From: an uncultured Bulleidia sp.
Lineage (GTDB): Bacteria > Bacillota_I > Bacilli_A > Erysipelotrichales > Erysipelotrichaceae
Direction of reading: 5' to 3'
NCBI GenBank assembly: GCA_934725105.1
Contig: CAKVBD010000038.1
Location: 1-21,326 of the forward strand
DNA length: 21,326 nt
Positions 1 to 7,533 of this stretch are shown one piece after another (within the stretch, counting starts at the first letter, position 1; each line of letters opens with the position of its first letter). Position numbers and translations under genes: made by a program. The notes beneath the pieces are model-generated. The model had not been told where the DNA came from and searched no databases. It was given only the letters and a program-made list of their open reading frames with translations.

Positions 1-162
1 GGTACACAGAAAATATAAAGAATTGACATAAAAAAATCAGCATTTAAGCTGAAAATGAAAGTATTTCATTATGTCTGGCTGTAAAACTCAGGGGAACAGA
101 CGTCGCACATGACTGGCCATGGTGGAGAAAGCAGCTTCCATACTATTTAAACTATGTTTGTT
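1..162 (+). other. Non-coding stretch, possible 3' part of an RNA gene or 3' UTR
   Basis: I see no credible coding sequence here, and the stretch ends directly at a strong plus-strand terminator (163-190). This suggests a transcript entering from the left or starting within the first bases. A TTGACA hexamer sits at 23-28 but has no good -10 box 16-18 nt downstream. Short complementary segments exist, for example TGTCTG near 73-78 with CAGACG near 95-100, and AGTAT near 60-64 with ATACT near 138-142. I could not match it to tmRNA, SRP RNA, RNase P RNA or a riboswitch consensus, so its identity is open. Confidence 0.3.
29..52 (-). terminator. Short Rho-independent terminator, minus strand
   Basis: Read on the minus strand, TCAGC and GCTGA (5 bp, 6-nt loop) are followed immediately by seven T residues. 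The short stem makes it modest. It would end a leftward transcript, but no leftward gene is visible between here and the tRNA. Confidence 0.4.
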
Positions 163-190
163 AAGAATGCATATTGCATTCTTTTTCTTT
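163..190 (+). terminator. Rho-independent terminator upstream of tRNA-Leu
   Basis: A perfect 9-bp stem AAGAATGCA / TGCATTCTT with a 3-nt loop is followed by a T-rich run (TTTCTTTTT). It separates the unidentified left-edge transcript from the tRNA gene. It overlaps the tRNA promoter's -35 box, so the two transcription units abut tightly. Confidence 0.7.
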
Positions 191-202
191 TTCTGATAGA
201 AT
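174..202 (+). promoter_or_regulatory. Promoter of tRNA-Leu
   Basis: TTGCAT (174-179) and TAGAAT (197-202) are separated by exactly 17 nt, a sigma-A-type arrangement. The predicted start lies near 209, about five bases before the mature tRNA 5' end. Confidence 0.65.
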
Positions 203-213
203 ACTTAAGCAAT

Positions 214-297
214 GCGGATATGGTGGAATTGGCAGACACGTCAGATTTAGGATCTGATGCCCTCGGCGTACAGGTTCAAGTCCTGCTATCCGCACCA
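214..297 (+). tRNA. tRNA-Leu (anticodon UAG), CCA encoded
   Basis: The acceptor stem GCGGATA (214-220) pairs with TATCCGC (287-293), with discriminator A294 and an encoded CCA at 295-297. The anticodon stem TCAGA / TCTGA (241-245 / 253-257) encloses the loop TTTAGGA, giving anticodon TAG at 248-250, which reads CUA leucine codons. The long variable arm (class II tRNA) and the T-loop GGTTCAAGTCC fit tRNA-Leu. It is a single tRNA flanked by its own promoter and terminator. Confidence 0.97.
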
Positions 298-300
298 TTT

Positions 301-330
301 AAAAATCGCTGGAAACAGCGATTTTTTTGT
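301..330 (+). terminator. Rho-independent terminator of tRNA-Leu
   Basis: AAAAATCGCTG (301-311) pairs perfectly with CAGCGATTTTT (316-326) around a GAAA loop, and the T-run continues downstream. It sits four bases after the CCA end. Confidence 0.9.
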
Positions 331-360
331 TTGTAAATTATCATTCAGAATTATTTTTAT

Positions 361-432
361 TCTTTTACAGTTCTTTACTGTTTTTTACAATTCTTTACTG
401 TTTTATATTTCTTTTACAGTTCTTTACTGTTT
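361..432. repeat. Three copies of a 15-bp dyad in a T-rich repeat
   Basis: The unit ACAGT-TCTTT-ACTGT occurs at 367-381 and 416-430, with a one-base variant (ACAAT in the left arm) at 387-401. Each lies in a near-identical roughly 23-nt context of the form TTTTACAGTTCTTTACTGTTT. The dyad arms are perfect inverted repeats in copies 1 and 3. They lie between the tRNA terminator and the converging transporter operon. Function unknown; possible protein-binding sites or slipped-replication repeats. Confidence 0.75.
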
Positions 433-434
433 AA

Positions 435-473
435 AAAAACTCTTATGTTCTTTTGAAACACAAGAGTTATTTT
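435..473 (-). terminator. Terminator of the ABC-transporter operon; copy 1 of a 39-bp direct repeat
   Basis: On the minus strand, AACTCTT(G)TGTT pairs with AACA(T)AAGAGTT and is followed by a T-run of seven, a clear Rho-independent terminator 69 nt downstream of the permease stop codon. The 39 bp at 435-473 are identical to 5572-5610 at the other end of the operon. Confidence 0.85.
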
Positions 474-541
474 CTAAAGCAAACTTACCGTCAATGTCAC
501 TGAACAAGTTGTATTGTATCCTTCTATCACTTGCTATTTAC

Positions 542-3007
542 TTACATCTTCTTCATTTCTTCATTCAAATATATCTTAGCTTTATGACATAGATAAAAAT
601 ACATTAACAGAAATAATACTTGCGGTATCCACAATATCCACAAATTCGTATGAATCAATCCATATTTAATCACACGAGATATAGATACTCCTGATTCAAC
701 ATACATTGAAGTTTTACGTGTCAATAAAAGCCAAAGAATTGGTATAGAAATTCCATTCACTAACAGAAATACAATCAACGCAAACAATGGAGAGTTTATT
801 AGAAACATCTTGTTCATCCACCTTTGATTCATTCCCAATTCATACAATAAAAGGATTCTATCCATTTCACTTCTAAAGAAATACAATTGATTCTGATACA
901 TTTGTACCAAGAAAATCAAACAAAACATCACCGTTACAATACCGATATAAAATATCTTCATATAGATTTGCTTTTCCATTTGTTCAACTTCAATTCTATG
1001 ATTATTAAAAGTTATACTTTGACTACGGTTGATCATTGACATTAACTTATCTGTCACATCATACGAAGCATGATGATTTCCATACGCGATAACTTCATTA
1101 TATTTCAAAGAATCCATATCAAATAATTGACAATATAGTTTTTCAGATACAAATATTGTTCCAGGAGTAATGTTTGTATCAACATTAATTGTATTCAAAT
1201 GATCAATCACTCTTTCACATTTCACTTGTATATTATGATCGCCAGCTTTTAACGAAAGCATTTCTCCATCATGCAAAGCAATTTCCGTTCCGGTTATTTT
1301 CTCCTTCATATCTGAATCTACTACTTGAACGGAACCATCTGATATTTCCGCCAAAGACATAAAGAAACAAATTGCAGATTCCCCACGATAAAATTCTTCC
1401 TTGTCTGTTACATCCACAATATCATTCCAGATAGAAGAATTCTCAGGCAGCATAACAATTGTCACAGGCAATCCTGTTGTTTCATTACAATCCACATATT
1501 TATATGACTCATATAATTTCACATATGGATCATTTGGTGCAGTATCATACTGAACATACAGCAGCTGATCATTCATTCCATAATATGAAGCACTCGATAA
1601 ATACTTTATCGTTTCAATTCCTTCTGTATTTTGAATCTGATTCAATTGCTGAAAAGTTAATCCATCTGTTGGAGAATCCGTACTCCATTGATAGGAATAT
1701 CCTAAATGTTCCATATTCCATTCATATAATTGCCATGCAGTAGAAATGCTATACATACAGACAAACAACATTCCAATCATTCCAGTACATAGAATTCTAT
1801 TCAACACCACTTTTTTTCTCATTCTTCTTTTTTCAATGTCGATAAAAGATTTCTTGTCAAACTTAAAAGGATATTTTCTTTTCACCTTCTGTTCTGCATA
1901 TCTTGTTAAATCTTTTCCACCAGTAATTCCATTCATTTTTTTCAATAAAACAATCAAGCTTGCATTCATAACAAGTACAATGAAAAATGTCACAATAAAG
2001 GAAACAACAAATGGTCGATATGTCATTGTAAATTGAAATATATTTTTCCCAAAAACAACAAACATCATACAAATCGCTGCACTTGCTAAACAAGTACATC
2101 CCCAACAAATCAACCATTGTTGAAATGATTGAACTAACATTAGATGATTCAACTTATTTTTATTCAATCCCAGACTTAACAAAACTCGATTTCGATACAA
2201 TTGCTTAGCAATCGTTGATAAACTGATACATATCAACAATAAAGCACTGACTGCACTCACACCCACCAATGCTCCACCATTTTCAACAATTTGTTCAAAG
2301 GAAAAGATATGTTCCGGAAAACTGTATTCGTTAAAAATGATTTCACTTTTATTTGTCTCATGGATCAAAGCATCCAGTTCTTTCATTTCATTCTCATTCT
2401 TATATGCAGAGGAAAAGAAAAAATGTCGATACATTGGTTCACTATCACATTGTTTTGCAATAACAGAAAGCAAAGGATGATCATTGCACAGCCAATTTGT
2501 TGTATATGTTTGAATGATTCCTGATAAAACATAAGATTTTTCCATCACCGTTCCGTCAGTAACTTGTATTTTTAAATCAATGTTTTCTCCAATTTCATAC
2601 GGAAGATGTAATAAATCCAGCATTGCATATTCCACTACAACTTCATTCTCTTTTTCTGGATAAGTTCCTTCAATCAATTGAAATTGTTCCAAGTCCCAAA
2701 AGTTCTGATCAACTGTTCCAATATTTCCAATCTCAGAAGAATCGTCACCAACAATTGTTCCATACACGATCATCTCTCCACTCTCCTTAATTGAAAGATG
2801 ATTTTGTATTTTGCTTTCTTCATGTTCTGAAATATCAAAAGCTGCTCCATTATGAAACCCATAAATCATTTGTCTTTGATATTGTTTCTGTGCTTGAAAA
2901 CTATCTAAAAGAAAAGAAGTAAAAAACAATAAAACAACAGATAGACACATTGTTGCTGTAATACTTTTCTCGCGGAAACATTTCCGTAATATATGATGAT
3001 ATTTCAT
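542..3007 (-). CDS. FtsX-family ABC transporter permease
   Basis: An 821-residue integral membrane protein, the permease of an ABC transporter. One N-terminal membrane helix (about residues 17-37) is followed by a large extracytoplasmic domain (about 38-240) and three helices (about 245-270, 295-320, 333-355). A second half then repeats the layout: one helix near 405-425, an extracytoplasmic domain of some 250 residues, and three C-terminal helices. This duplicated 4+4 architecture is typical of FtsX/LolE/MacB-type permeases of the Vex/Bce kind, which act in export of, resistance to or sensing of envelope-active peptides. The ATG overlaps the ATPase stop codon by 4 nt (ATGA), so the two are translationally coupled. 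It is the last gene of the operon. The substrate cannot be read from the sequence. Confidence 0.85.
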   Translation of the reverse strand: MKYHHILRKCFREKSITATMCLSVVLLFFTSFLLDSFQAQKQYQRQMIYGFHNGAAFDISEHEESKIQNHLSIKESGEMIVYGTIVGDDSSEIGNIGTVDQNFWDLEQFQLIEGTYPEKENEVVVEYAMLDLLHLPYEIGENIDLKIQVTDGTVMEKSYVLSGIIQTYTTNWLCNDHPLLSVIAKQCDSEPMYRHFFFSSAYKNENEMKELDALIHETNKSEIIFNEYSFPEHIFSFEQIVENGGALVGVSAVSALLLICISLSTIAKQLYRNRVLLSLGLNKNKLNHLMLVQSFQQWLICWGCTCLASAAICMMFVVFGKNIFQFTMTYRPFVVSFIVTFFIVLVMNASLIVLLKKMNGITGGKDLTRYAEQKVKRKYPFKFDKKSFIDIEKRRMRKKVVLNRILCTGMIGMLFVCMYSISTAWQLYEWNMEHLGYSYQWSTDSPTDGLTFQQLNQIQNTEGIETIKYLSSASYYGMNDQLLYVQYDTAPNDPYVKLYESYKYVDCNETTGLPVTIVMLPENSSIWNDIVDVTDKEEFYRGESAICFFMSLAEISDGSVQVVDSDMKEKITGTEIALHDGEMLSLKAGDHNIQVKCERVIDHLNTINVDTNITPGTIFVSEKLYCQLFDMDSLKYNEVIAYGNHHASYDVTDKLMSMINRSQSITFNNHRIEVEQMEKQIYMKIFYIGIVTVMFCLIFLVQMYQNQLYFFRSEMDRILLLYELGMNQRWMNKMFLINSPLFALIVFLLVNGISIPILWLLLTRKTSMYVESGVSISRVIKYGLIHTNLWILWIPQVLFLLMYFYLCHKAKIYLNEEMKKM

Positions 3008-3675
3008 AATGCTTTACTCACTAATTTTCCATCTTCAATATGCAGTACAACATCAGCACTACGCGCAATATCTAAGTCATGTGTCACTAAAATAATCGTT
3101 GGTTTTGTTAATTCTTTAATTTCAAGCAAAAAATTCAAAACAGATTCACTTGTTTTCTTATCCAGGTTTCCTGTCGGTTCATCACAAAACAAATATTTCG
3201 GACGATTCATAAAGGCTCTTCCAATCGCACATCTTTGCTGTTGACCACCAGAAAGCTGATCAGGATATTTGGATTGTATTTCTGTTAATTGAAGTTTTTC
3301 CAATATAACATCACACCATTCCTCATCACATTTTTCATCCAGCAAAACAGCAGGCAAAAGAATATTTTCTCTCACTGTCAGTTCTGGAAGTAATTGATAA
3401 TTTTGAAAAACAATTCCTGTTTCTTTCTTTATATGTGCAAGCTGCTGTTGATTCATTGTTGATAATGGCTGCTCATCATAAAAGATTTCCCCTCGATCTG
3501 CTTTCAACAAACCACTCAGTAAATGAATCAATGTACTCTTTCCAGATCCACTTTTTCCAATCACACTATAAAAAGTATTCTCTTGAAATTCCGCAGAAAT
3601 TCCTCTCACGGCATATGTTGCTTGTTTGGATTTCCCATATATTTTATGTATATTTTCACATCTTAAAGCACACAT
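3004..3675 (-). CDS. ABC transporter ATP-binding protein (LolD/MacB/Bce type)
   Basis: A complete 223-residue nucleotide-binding protein that powers the adjacent permease. Visible motifs in order are Walker A GKSGSGKS at residues 40-47, a Q-loop within VFQNYQLLPELTV, the signature LSGGQQQR, Walker B YLFCDEPTGNLD and the switch histidine in LVTHD. The DEPTGNLD wording is typical of the LolD/MacB/BceA group that pairs with FtsX-type permeases. A GAGGT Shine-Dalgarno sequence six bases before the ATG fixes the start. The stop codon overlaps the permease start, and the histidine kinase gene ends 44 nt upstream. The physiological substrate is unknown. Confidence 0.93.
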   Translation of the reverse strand: MCALRCENIHKIYGKSKQATYAVRGISAEFQENTFYSVIGKSGSGKSTLIHLLSGLLKADRGEIFYDEQPLSTMNQQQLAHIKKETGIVFQNYQLLPELTVRENILLPAVLLDEKCDEEWCDVILEKLQLTEIQSKYPDQLSGGQQQRCAIGRAFMNRPKYLFCDEPTGNLDKKTSESVLNFLLEIKELTKPTIILVTHDLDIARSADVVLHIEDGKLVSKAL

Positions 3676-3719
3676 TCTGCTACCTCACTTTCTATAGTTT
3701 TTATGATATGTTTTACCAC

Positions 3720-4820
3720 TTACAATTCACTTACATCATATGCTTCTTTCCCACTTAAAATTGGAAGATGTATTTCAAATACAACCTGTGTATGATCAAA
3801 ATCGTTATATACAGAGAGTGTTCCATGATGTTGTTCTACAATTAGCTTTGCCATATGTAAACCAATCCCAAAATGCTGACTGTCATTTGTATAAAAACGT
3901 TCAAATAGATGTGGTAATACTGCTTCATCAATCAATGTATTTTTAGTCATCACCTGAATATTAAAAAAAGTATCTACATTTTCACATTTGATTTCAACAT
4001 CAGCATTACCATGACTCAAAGAATTTTCAATTAATGTCAAAAGACATTCTTTCATCCATACATCATCGCATTTCATAAACACACAATCTTCTTTTGGTAA
4101 AAAAAGAATTTTCTTCTGCATTTTATTCGCAAGAGGAATACATTCTCGTATGGCTTGTTTTATCAAATAAATCATATTTTGATTTTCAAAATGAAATCGA
4201 ATCTGATTGGCACTCATCTTTCGATCTTTCAGAAATAATGTAATTAAATTCGACATCTTATCAATTTGCTCTTTTGAAACAGTCAATGCATTCTTGTTTT
4301 CATCTGTTTCCCTTATTGTTTCCAGAGATAATTTCAATCCTGTCAATGGTGTTTTTAACTGATGATATAAATGTTCTTCATATTGCATCATTTCTTTCTT
4401 GTTTGCTTCAGATTTTCTTAGTAATTCACCATTTTCATTCAACAATATACTATTTTGTTTTCGCAAATGATCCTTTTTCTTTTCATCCGTTTGGTTTTTC
4501 TTCAATAAGATCATGCATCCCAAACCACTCAATAATGCACCACCACAAAAACAAGGAATCAGATATTTAGATATTTTTCTTGTCATATGTGTTTCAGCCG
4601 TTACTGCATACCCGCTGGCTGCCACTTTCTCTTTTCCTTTTTCTATAGAATCTCCGTCAGGATCAGATTGCATATACTGCTGGACGATATCCACATCTAT
4701 TTTTTCATTCCCGACAAAATAATAAAATTCCATCTTCATCATCTTCAAAGATACGAAATAAAAGAAGAAAAAAAGAATCACATTCATACAGGAAAACAAA
4801 ATGATATCTTTCTTCTTCAT
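3720..4820 (-). CDS. Sensor histidine kinase of a BceS/VncS-like two-component system
   Basis: A membrane sensor kinase of 366 residues from the preferred ATG at 4820. That ATG overlaps the response regulator stop by 4 nt (ATGA); an upstream in-frame ATG at 4838 would give six more residues. Two membrane helices (about residues 6-26 and 84-106) enclose a short external loop of about 57 residues. The H-box HQLKTPLTG carries the phosphorylated His at about 153, the N-box IENSLSHG has Asn at about 266, and the G-box GIGL lies at about 318-321. Small external sensing regions like this are typical of kinases that rely on their partner ABC transporter to detect antimicrobial peptides. That role is inferred from context. 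Confidence 0.88.
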   Translation of the reverse strand: MKKKDIILFSCMNVILFFFFYFVSLKMMKMEFYYFVGNEKIDVDIVQQYMQSDPDGDSIEKGKEKVAASGYAVTAETHMTRKISKYLIPCFCGGALLSGLGCMILLKKNQTDEKKKDHLRKQNSILLNENGELLRKSEANKKEMMQYEEHLYHQLKTPLTGLKLSLETIRETDENKNALTVSKEQIDKMSNLITLFLKDRKMSANQIRFHFENQNMIYLIKQAIRECIPLANKMQKKILFLPKEDCVFMKCDDVWMKECLLTLIENSLSHGNADVEIKCENVDTFFNIQVMTKNTLIDEAVLPHLFERFYTNDSQHFGIGLHMAKLIVEQHHGTLSVYNDFDHTQVVFEIHLPILSGKEAYDVSEL

Positions 4821-5500
4821 ACACTTTCTTCTTTCCATCGATAGCCAACACCACGAATGGTTTCAATCGGACATCTCGAACTTGCCTGAATTAATTTATT
4901 TTTCAACCTGCTGATATAGACTGTTAATGTATTATCTTCCACAAATGTATCATTCAACTCTGTAATGTCATTCAACAAAACCTGTCTAGAAACAAGACAG
5001 TTCTTATTCTGCATCAGATGTTTCAATAGAGTGAATTCCGTCTTAGAAATATCAATCAGCATATCTCTATAGAAAAACATATGATTTAACACATCCAGTT
5101 TCCATTCATCTACAACGATGCGTTCTCTTTTCACATGAAATAGTGACTGTCTGCGCAATTGCGCCATGATTCTTAATTTCAACTCACGAATTGAAAATGG
5201 CTTTGTAATATAATCATCTCCACCACTCAAAATTCCTTTTTCAAGAGAATCTTCATCATCTTTCACTGTAATAAAAATAATTGGCATCGTATATTGTGTT
5301 CTTATTTTCCTGCACAATTGAAAACCATCTTCTTCTTTCAAATTCACATCCAACAGACAAAGATCAATGTCATTTTTCATTAGAATCTTTACTGCGTCTA
5401 TAGAATTCCGTGCACAAAGCGGTATATATTCATCTGCTAAAAGAATTTCTATATTTTCACAAATCACTTCATCGTCATCAACAATCAATATTTTCTTCAT
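4817..5500 (-). CDS. OmpR-family response regulator
   Basis: A DNA-binding response regulator of 227 residues. The receiver domain has the acidic pocket D8-D10, phosphoacceptor D51 in LLDVNL, T78 in FITVKD and K100 in ITKPF. A winged-helix DNA-binding domain follows, ending in ETIRGVGYRWK. I chose the ATG at 5500 over the in-frame TTG at 5512: it starts the canonical KKILIVDD strand, and the likely transcription start lies near 5515. It is the first gene of the operon and probably controls the transporter genes downstream and its own promoter. The closest familiar arrangements are BceRS-BceAB and VncRS-Vex. Confidence 0.92.
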   Translation of the reverse strand: MKKILIVDDDEVICENIEILLADEYIPLCARNSIDAVKILMKNDIDLCLLDVNLKEEDGFQLCRKIRTQYTMPIIFITVKDDEDSLEKGILSGGDDYITKPFSIRELKLRIMAQLRRQSLFHVKRERIVVDEWKLDVLNHMFFYRDMLIDISKTEFTLLKHLMQNKNCLVSRQVLLNDITELNDTFVEDNTLTVYISRLKNKLIQASSRCPIETIRGVGYRWKEESV

Positions 5501-5521
5501 ATTACAACTCAACTTTTTCCC

Positions 5522-5530
5522 ATTTTACCA
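5522..5530 (-). promoter_or_regulatory. Extended -10 promoter of the two-component/ABC operon
   Basis: Read on the minus strand, TGG-TAAAAT forms an extended -10 element. The -35 region (ATCTAA with 17-nt spacing) is poor. The start would lie near 5515, giving a short leader before the regulator ATG at 5500. The weak -35 suits an activator-dependent promoter. Confidence 0.45.
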
Positions 5531-5571
5531 TTCTTATCTTTCAGTTAGATGACATTGTACGTATTCAAAAG

Positions 5572-5610
5572 AAAAACTCTTATGTTCTTTTGAAACACAA
5601 GAGTTATTTT
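5572..5610 (-). terminator. Glycosyltransferase terminator; copy 2 of the 39-bp direct repeat
   Basis: This is base-for-base identical to 435-473. On the minus strand it forms a stem of AACTCTT / AAGAGTT plus an inner TGTT / AACA, followed by a run of five T residues. The glycosyltransferase stop codon (TAA at 5606-5604) lies inside the repeat. It separates the glycosyltransferase from the regulator gene 72 nt further on. Confidence 0.85.
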
Positions 5611-6887
5611 TTCATTGCCAATTGTGATGTTGAATAATGTTGAATTGGTGTCCACGTAACGTTTGTAAATAATGCCTGTACTGTAATTGGAATATACGTC
5701 AACATATACATTGGAAACATTGGAATAAATTTCAGCTTTTCACTTGTAGAAGCAGGAATTCTTTTCCACTCAGAAAGAACTGTCAATAATGCAAGCACCA
5801 TCATACTGCCCCATAGATATGTAATCATCTCAATCAAGAATTGAATCATTTCCTGTCTCAATACCAAAGATACATAGTAAGGCATAAAGGAAGCCGCAAC
5901 AATTCCCCATAATGCAAATGCAACCATAATCACAGTTAATAATGTACAAGGCAGACACGTCATCAAAATATCATAGAATGTAAATCTCTTTCCATTCTTA
6001 GACAACAATCCCTTTGTCAGATCCCCTAAGTATTTCCCATCAATCTGATAGAAACCTTTCGCCCATCTCAATCTCTGCTTCCAAGACTGTTCCATTGTAG
6101 ATGGCTGTTCATCATAAAGCATTGCACTATCACAATAGCCAATTCTCTTATTATTGATTGTAGAAGCAACAGAGAATTGAATATCTTCTGTCAAGAAATA
6201 ATAAGGCCATCCATCATTCTCATCCATCAAGGAAGAAGTGATCACAAAGCCAGTACCAGAGATCATACACTGTGCACCAATCATATCTCTAACATAGTTT
6301 AAGTGTCTTGCTTCATGCAGGAACCAGATAGAATATGCTGCACTCAACCAGTTTGTACCAAAGTTCTTAGAGTTACGATATGTTGTAAATGCATCATATT
6401 TACCACTCGCAAGCTTTTTATTCGATTCCTTCAAGAACGCTGGATCAACAATATTATCTGCATCAAATACCACAAATGCATCATAATACTTTCTACCCTT
6501 CAAAGAAGAAACTTTTGTATAAAGATAATTCAAAGCATATCCTTTACCAACTTCTTCTTTATTGAATCTTTCATATACGATAGCACCATTGTCTCTAGAA
6601 ACCTGTGCAGTATGATCTGTACAGTTATCCGCAACAACATAAATATCATATTTATCTCTTGGATACTCTTGCTTGTTTAGGCTGTCCAATAATTCTGAAA
6701 TTACACCTTCTTCATTTCTGGCACTGATAAAAATCGCAAAGCGATTTCTAATATCTGTATCCTTTAAAGAAGCTACTTTTCTTTTGATGATCGAAATGAG
6801 AATATAAATTACCTGATATGCATAAAATACTGTTAAGAACTGTATTACAAGTGTTGTAAACAATCGAAACTGTTCGAGTATATTCAT
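5604..6887 (-). CDS. Membrane-bound family 2 glycosyltransferase (processive type)
   Basis: A 427-residue polymerising or chain-extending glycosyltransferase of the BcsA/IcaA/hyaluronan-synthase-like group. One N-terminal membrane helix (about 10-35) is followed by a cytosolic GT-A domain with ISARNEEGV, a DAD metal-binding motif near residues 142-144, the acceptor-site TED near 233-235 and QRLRW near 271-275, the Q-x-x-R-W motif of processive beta-glycosyltransferases. Several C-terminal helices follow. GGAGG five bases before the ATG at 6887 sets the start. It stands alone, without obvious polysaccharide export or modification partners, so the sugar and product (exopolysaccharide, glycolipid or wall polymer) cannot be assigned. 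Confidence 0.85.
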   Translation of the reverse strand: MNILEQFRLFTTLVIQFLTVFYAYQVIYILISIIKRKVASLKDTDIRNRFAIFISARNEEGVISELLDSLNKQEYPRDKYDIYVVADNCTDHTAQVSRDNGAIVYERFNKEEVGKGYALNYLYTKVSSLKGRKYYDAFVVFDADNIVDPAFLKESNKKLASGKYDAFTTYRNSKNFGTNWLSAAYSIWFLHEARHLNYVRDMIGAQCMISGTGFVITSSLMDENDGWPYYFLTEDIQFSVASTINNKRIGYCDSAMLYDEQPSTMEQSWKQRLRWAKGFYQIDGKYLGDLTKGLLSKNGKRFTFYDILMTCLPCTLLTVIMVAFALWGIVAASFMPYYVSLVLRQEMIQFLIEMITYLWGSMMVLALLTVLSEWKRIPASTSEKLKFIPMFPMYMLTYIPITVQALFTNVTWTPIQHYSTSQLAMKK

Positions 6888-6911
6888 ATCCACCTCCAAA
6901 ATTCATTGTCT

Positions 6912-6940
6912 AATATACTCATTTTCACTATTGAATTCAA
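6912..6940 (-). promoter_or_regulatory. Promoter of the glycosyltransferase gene
   Basis: On the minus strand, TTGAAT (6940-6935) and TATATT (6917-6912) are 17 nt apart. The predicted start near 6905 leaves a leader of about 18 nt carrying GGAGG. Confidence 0.65.
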
Positions 6941-6999
6941 GCATCTTTTATATTTCACAAAACTTTCTTAATCAATTTTAATGTTTTGAGCGCTTACCA

Positions 7000-7008
7000 T
7001 GTTATAAT
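7000..7008 (+). promoter_or_regulatory. Extended -10 promoter of the VanZ-family gene
   Basis: TG-T-TATAAT is a consensus extended -10 element. The predicted start, about 7014-7016, falls only three to five bases before the ATG at 7019, so the transcript would be almost leaderless. No good -35 is visible. Confidence 0.55.
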
Positions 7009-7018
7009 CTTTTGGTTT

Positions 7019-7516
7019 ATGAATTGGATTTTAAAATCATTACCAGATATGATTATCTTGTTGGCAATTTATATAAAATGCTTATATCCAACGTGGAAGA
7101 ACTATGAATACAACGCCCTTGTCTGGCATACATTTCTGTATATCTATATGTGCATCATTCTAGGATGGACAATTATGCCTATCTTTGCACATCTTCTGTA
7201 TGCATTTGATGGTGTGTATGAAAACTATAACCTTCTTCCATTTTCTGACTGGATCTATGGATATGGAAACTATCGCAGAGAAACACTATACAATCTCATG
7301 CTATTCATACCATTTGGCTTTATTGCACAAAGAACATTAAGAAAGCCATACAAGATCACTCTCCTGTATGGCGCATTGTTCTCATTCACAATTGAAATAT
7401 CACAACTCTTATTCACTTCAAATCGAGTCTGTGATATTACTGACTTAATTAATAACACTTTAGGAACACTGTTTGGTATTCTCTTATTTATCTTATATGA
7501 CAAATGTTTGAAGTAG
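7019..7516 (+). CDS. VanZ-family membrane protein
   Basis: A protein of 165 residues from the ATG at 7019, with four or five membrane helices. VanZ-family hallmarks are NLLPF after the second helix, NLMLFIPFGF, and the C-terminal block with IEISQL, CDITDL and NNTLGTLFG. VanZ proteins are linked to teicoplanin and lipoglycopeptide tolerance in some clusters, but most chromosomal members have no known function. An upstream TTG at 6986 stays in frame but lies upstream of the likely transcription start. The ATG at 7049 is a further alternative. None has a clear Shine-Dalgarno sequence. The gene converges on the lipoprotein gene with a 7-nt gap and lies near a Bce-like resistance-type operon, but shares no transcript with it. 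Confidence 0.82.
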   Translation: MNWILKSLPDMIILLAIYIKCLYPTWKNYEYNALVWHTFLYIYMCIILGWTIMPIFAHLLYAFDGVYENYNLLPFSDWIYGYGNYRRETLYNLMLFIPFGFIAQRTLRKPYKITLLYGALFSFTIEISQLLFTSNRVCDITDLINNTLGTLFGILLFILYDKCLK

Positions 7517-7533
7517 CTGATAGCTACTTCTTT
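7511..7533 (+). terminator. Terminator overlapping the stop codons of two convergent genes
   Basis: A perfect 8-bp stem AAGTAGCT / AGCTACTT (7511-7518 / 7522-7529) with a GAT loop is followed by CTTTT. The VanZ stop (7514-7516) is in the left arm and the lipoprotein stop (7524-7526, minus strand) is in the right arm. The T-run favours plus-strand termination. Confidence 0.75.

Noticed and set aside
109..140. SRP RNA-like AAGCAGC segment in the left-edge region
   Set aside because: The GGAA tetraloop and the conserved symmetric loop of SRP domain IV are missing. Isolated similarity to 6S RNA segments is also too short to support a call.
154..336. A 60-codon open frame across tRNA-Leu
   Set aside because: It reads through the tRNA and its terminator; its central part (MVELADTSDLGSDALG) is the familiar spurious translation of tRNA-Leu genes.
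257..592. A 111-codon frame between the tRNA and the permease gene
   Set aside because: It starts inside the tRNA, runs through both terminators and T-rich repeats, and is Phe/Leu/Tyr rich as expected from AT-rich non-coding DNA. It has no ribosome binding site.
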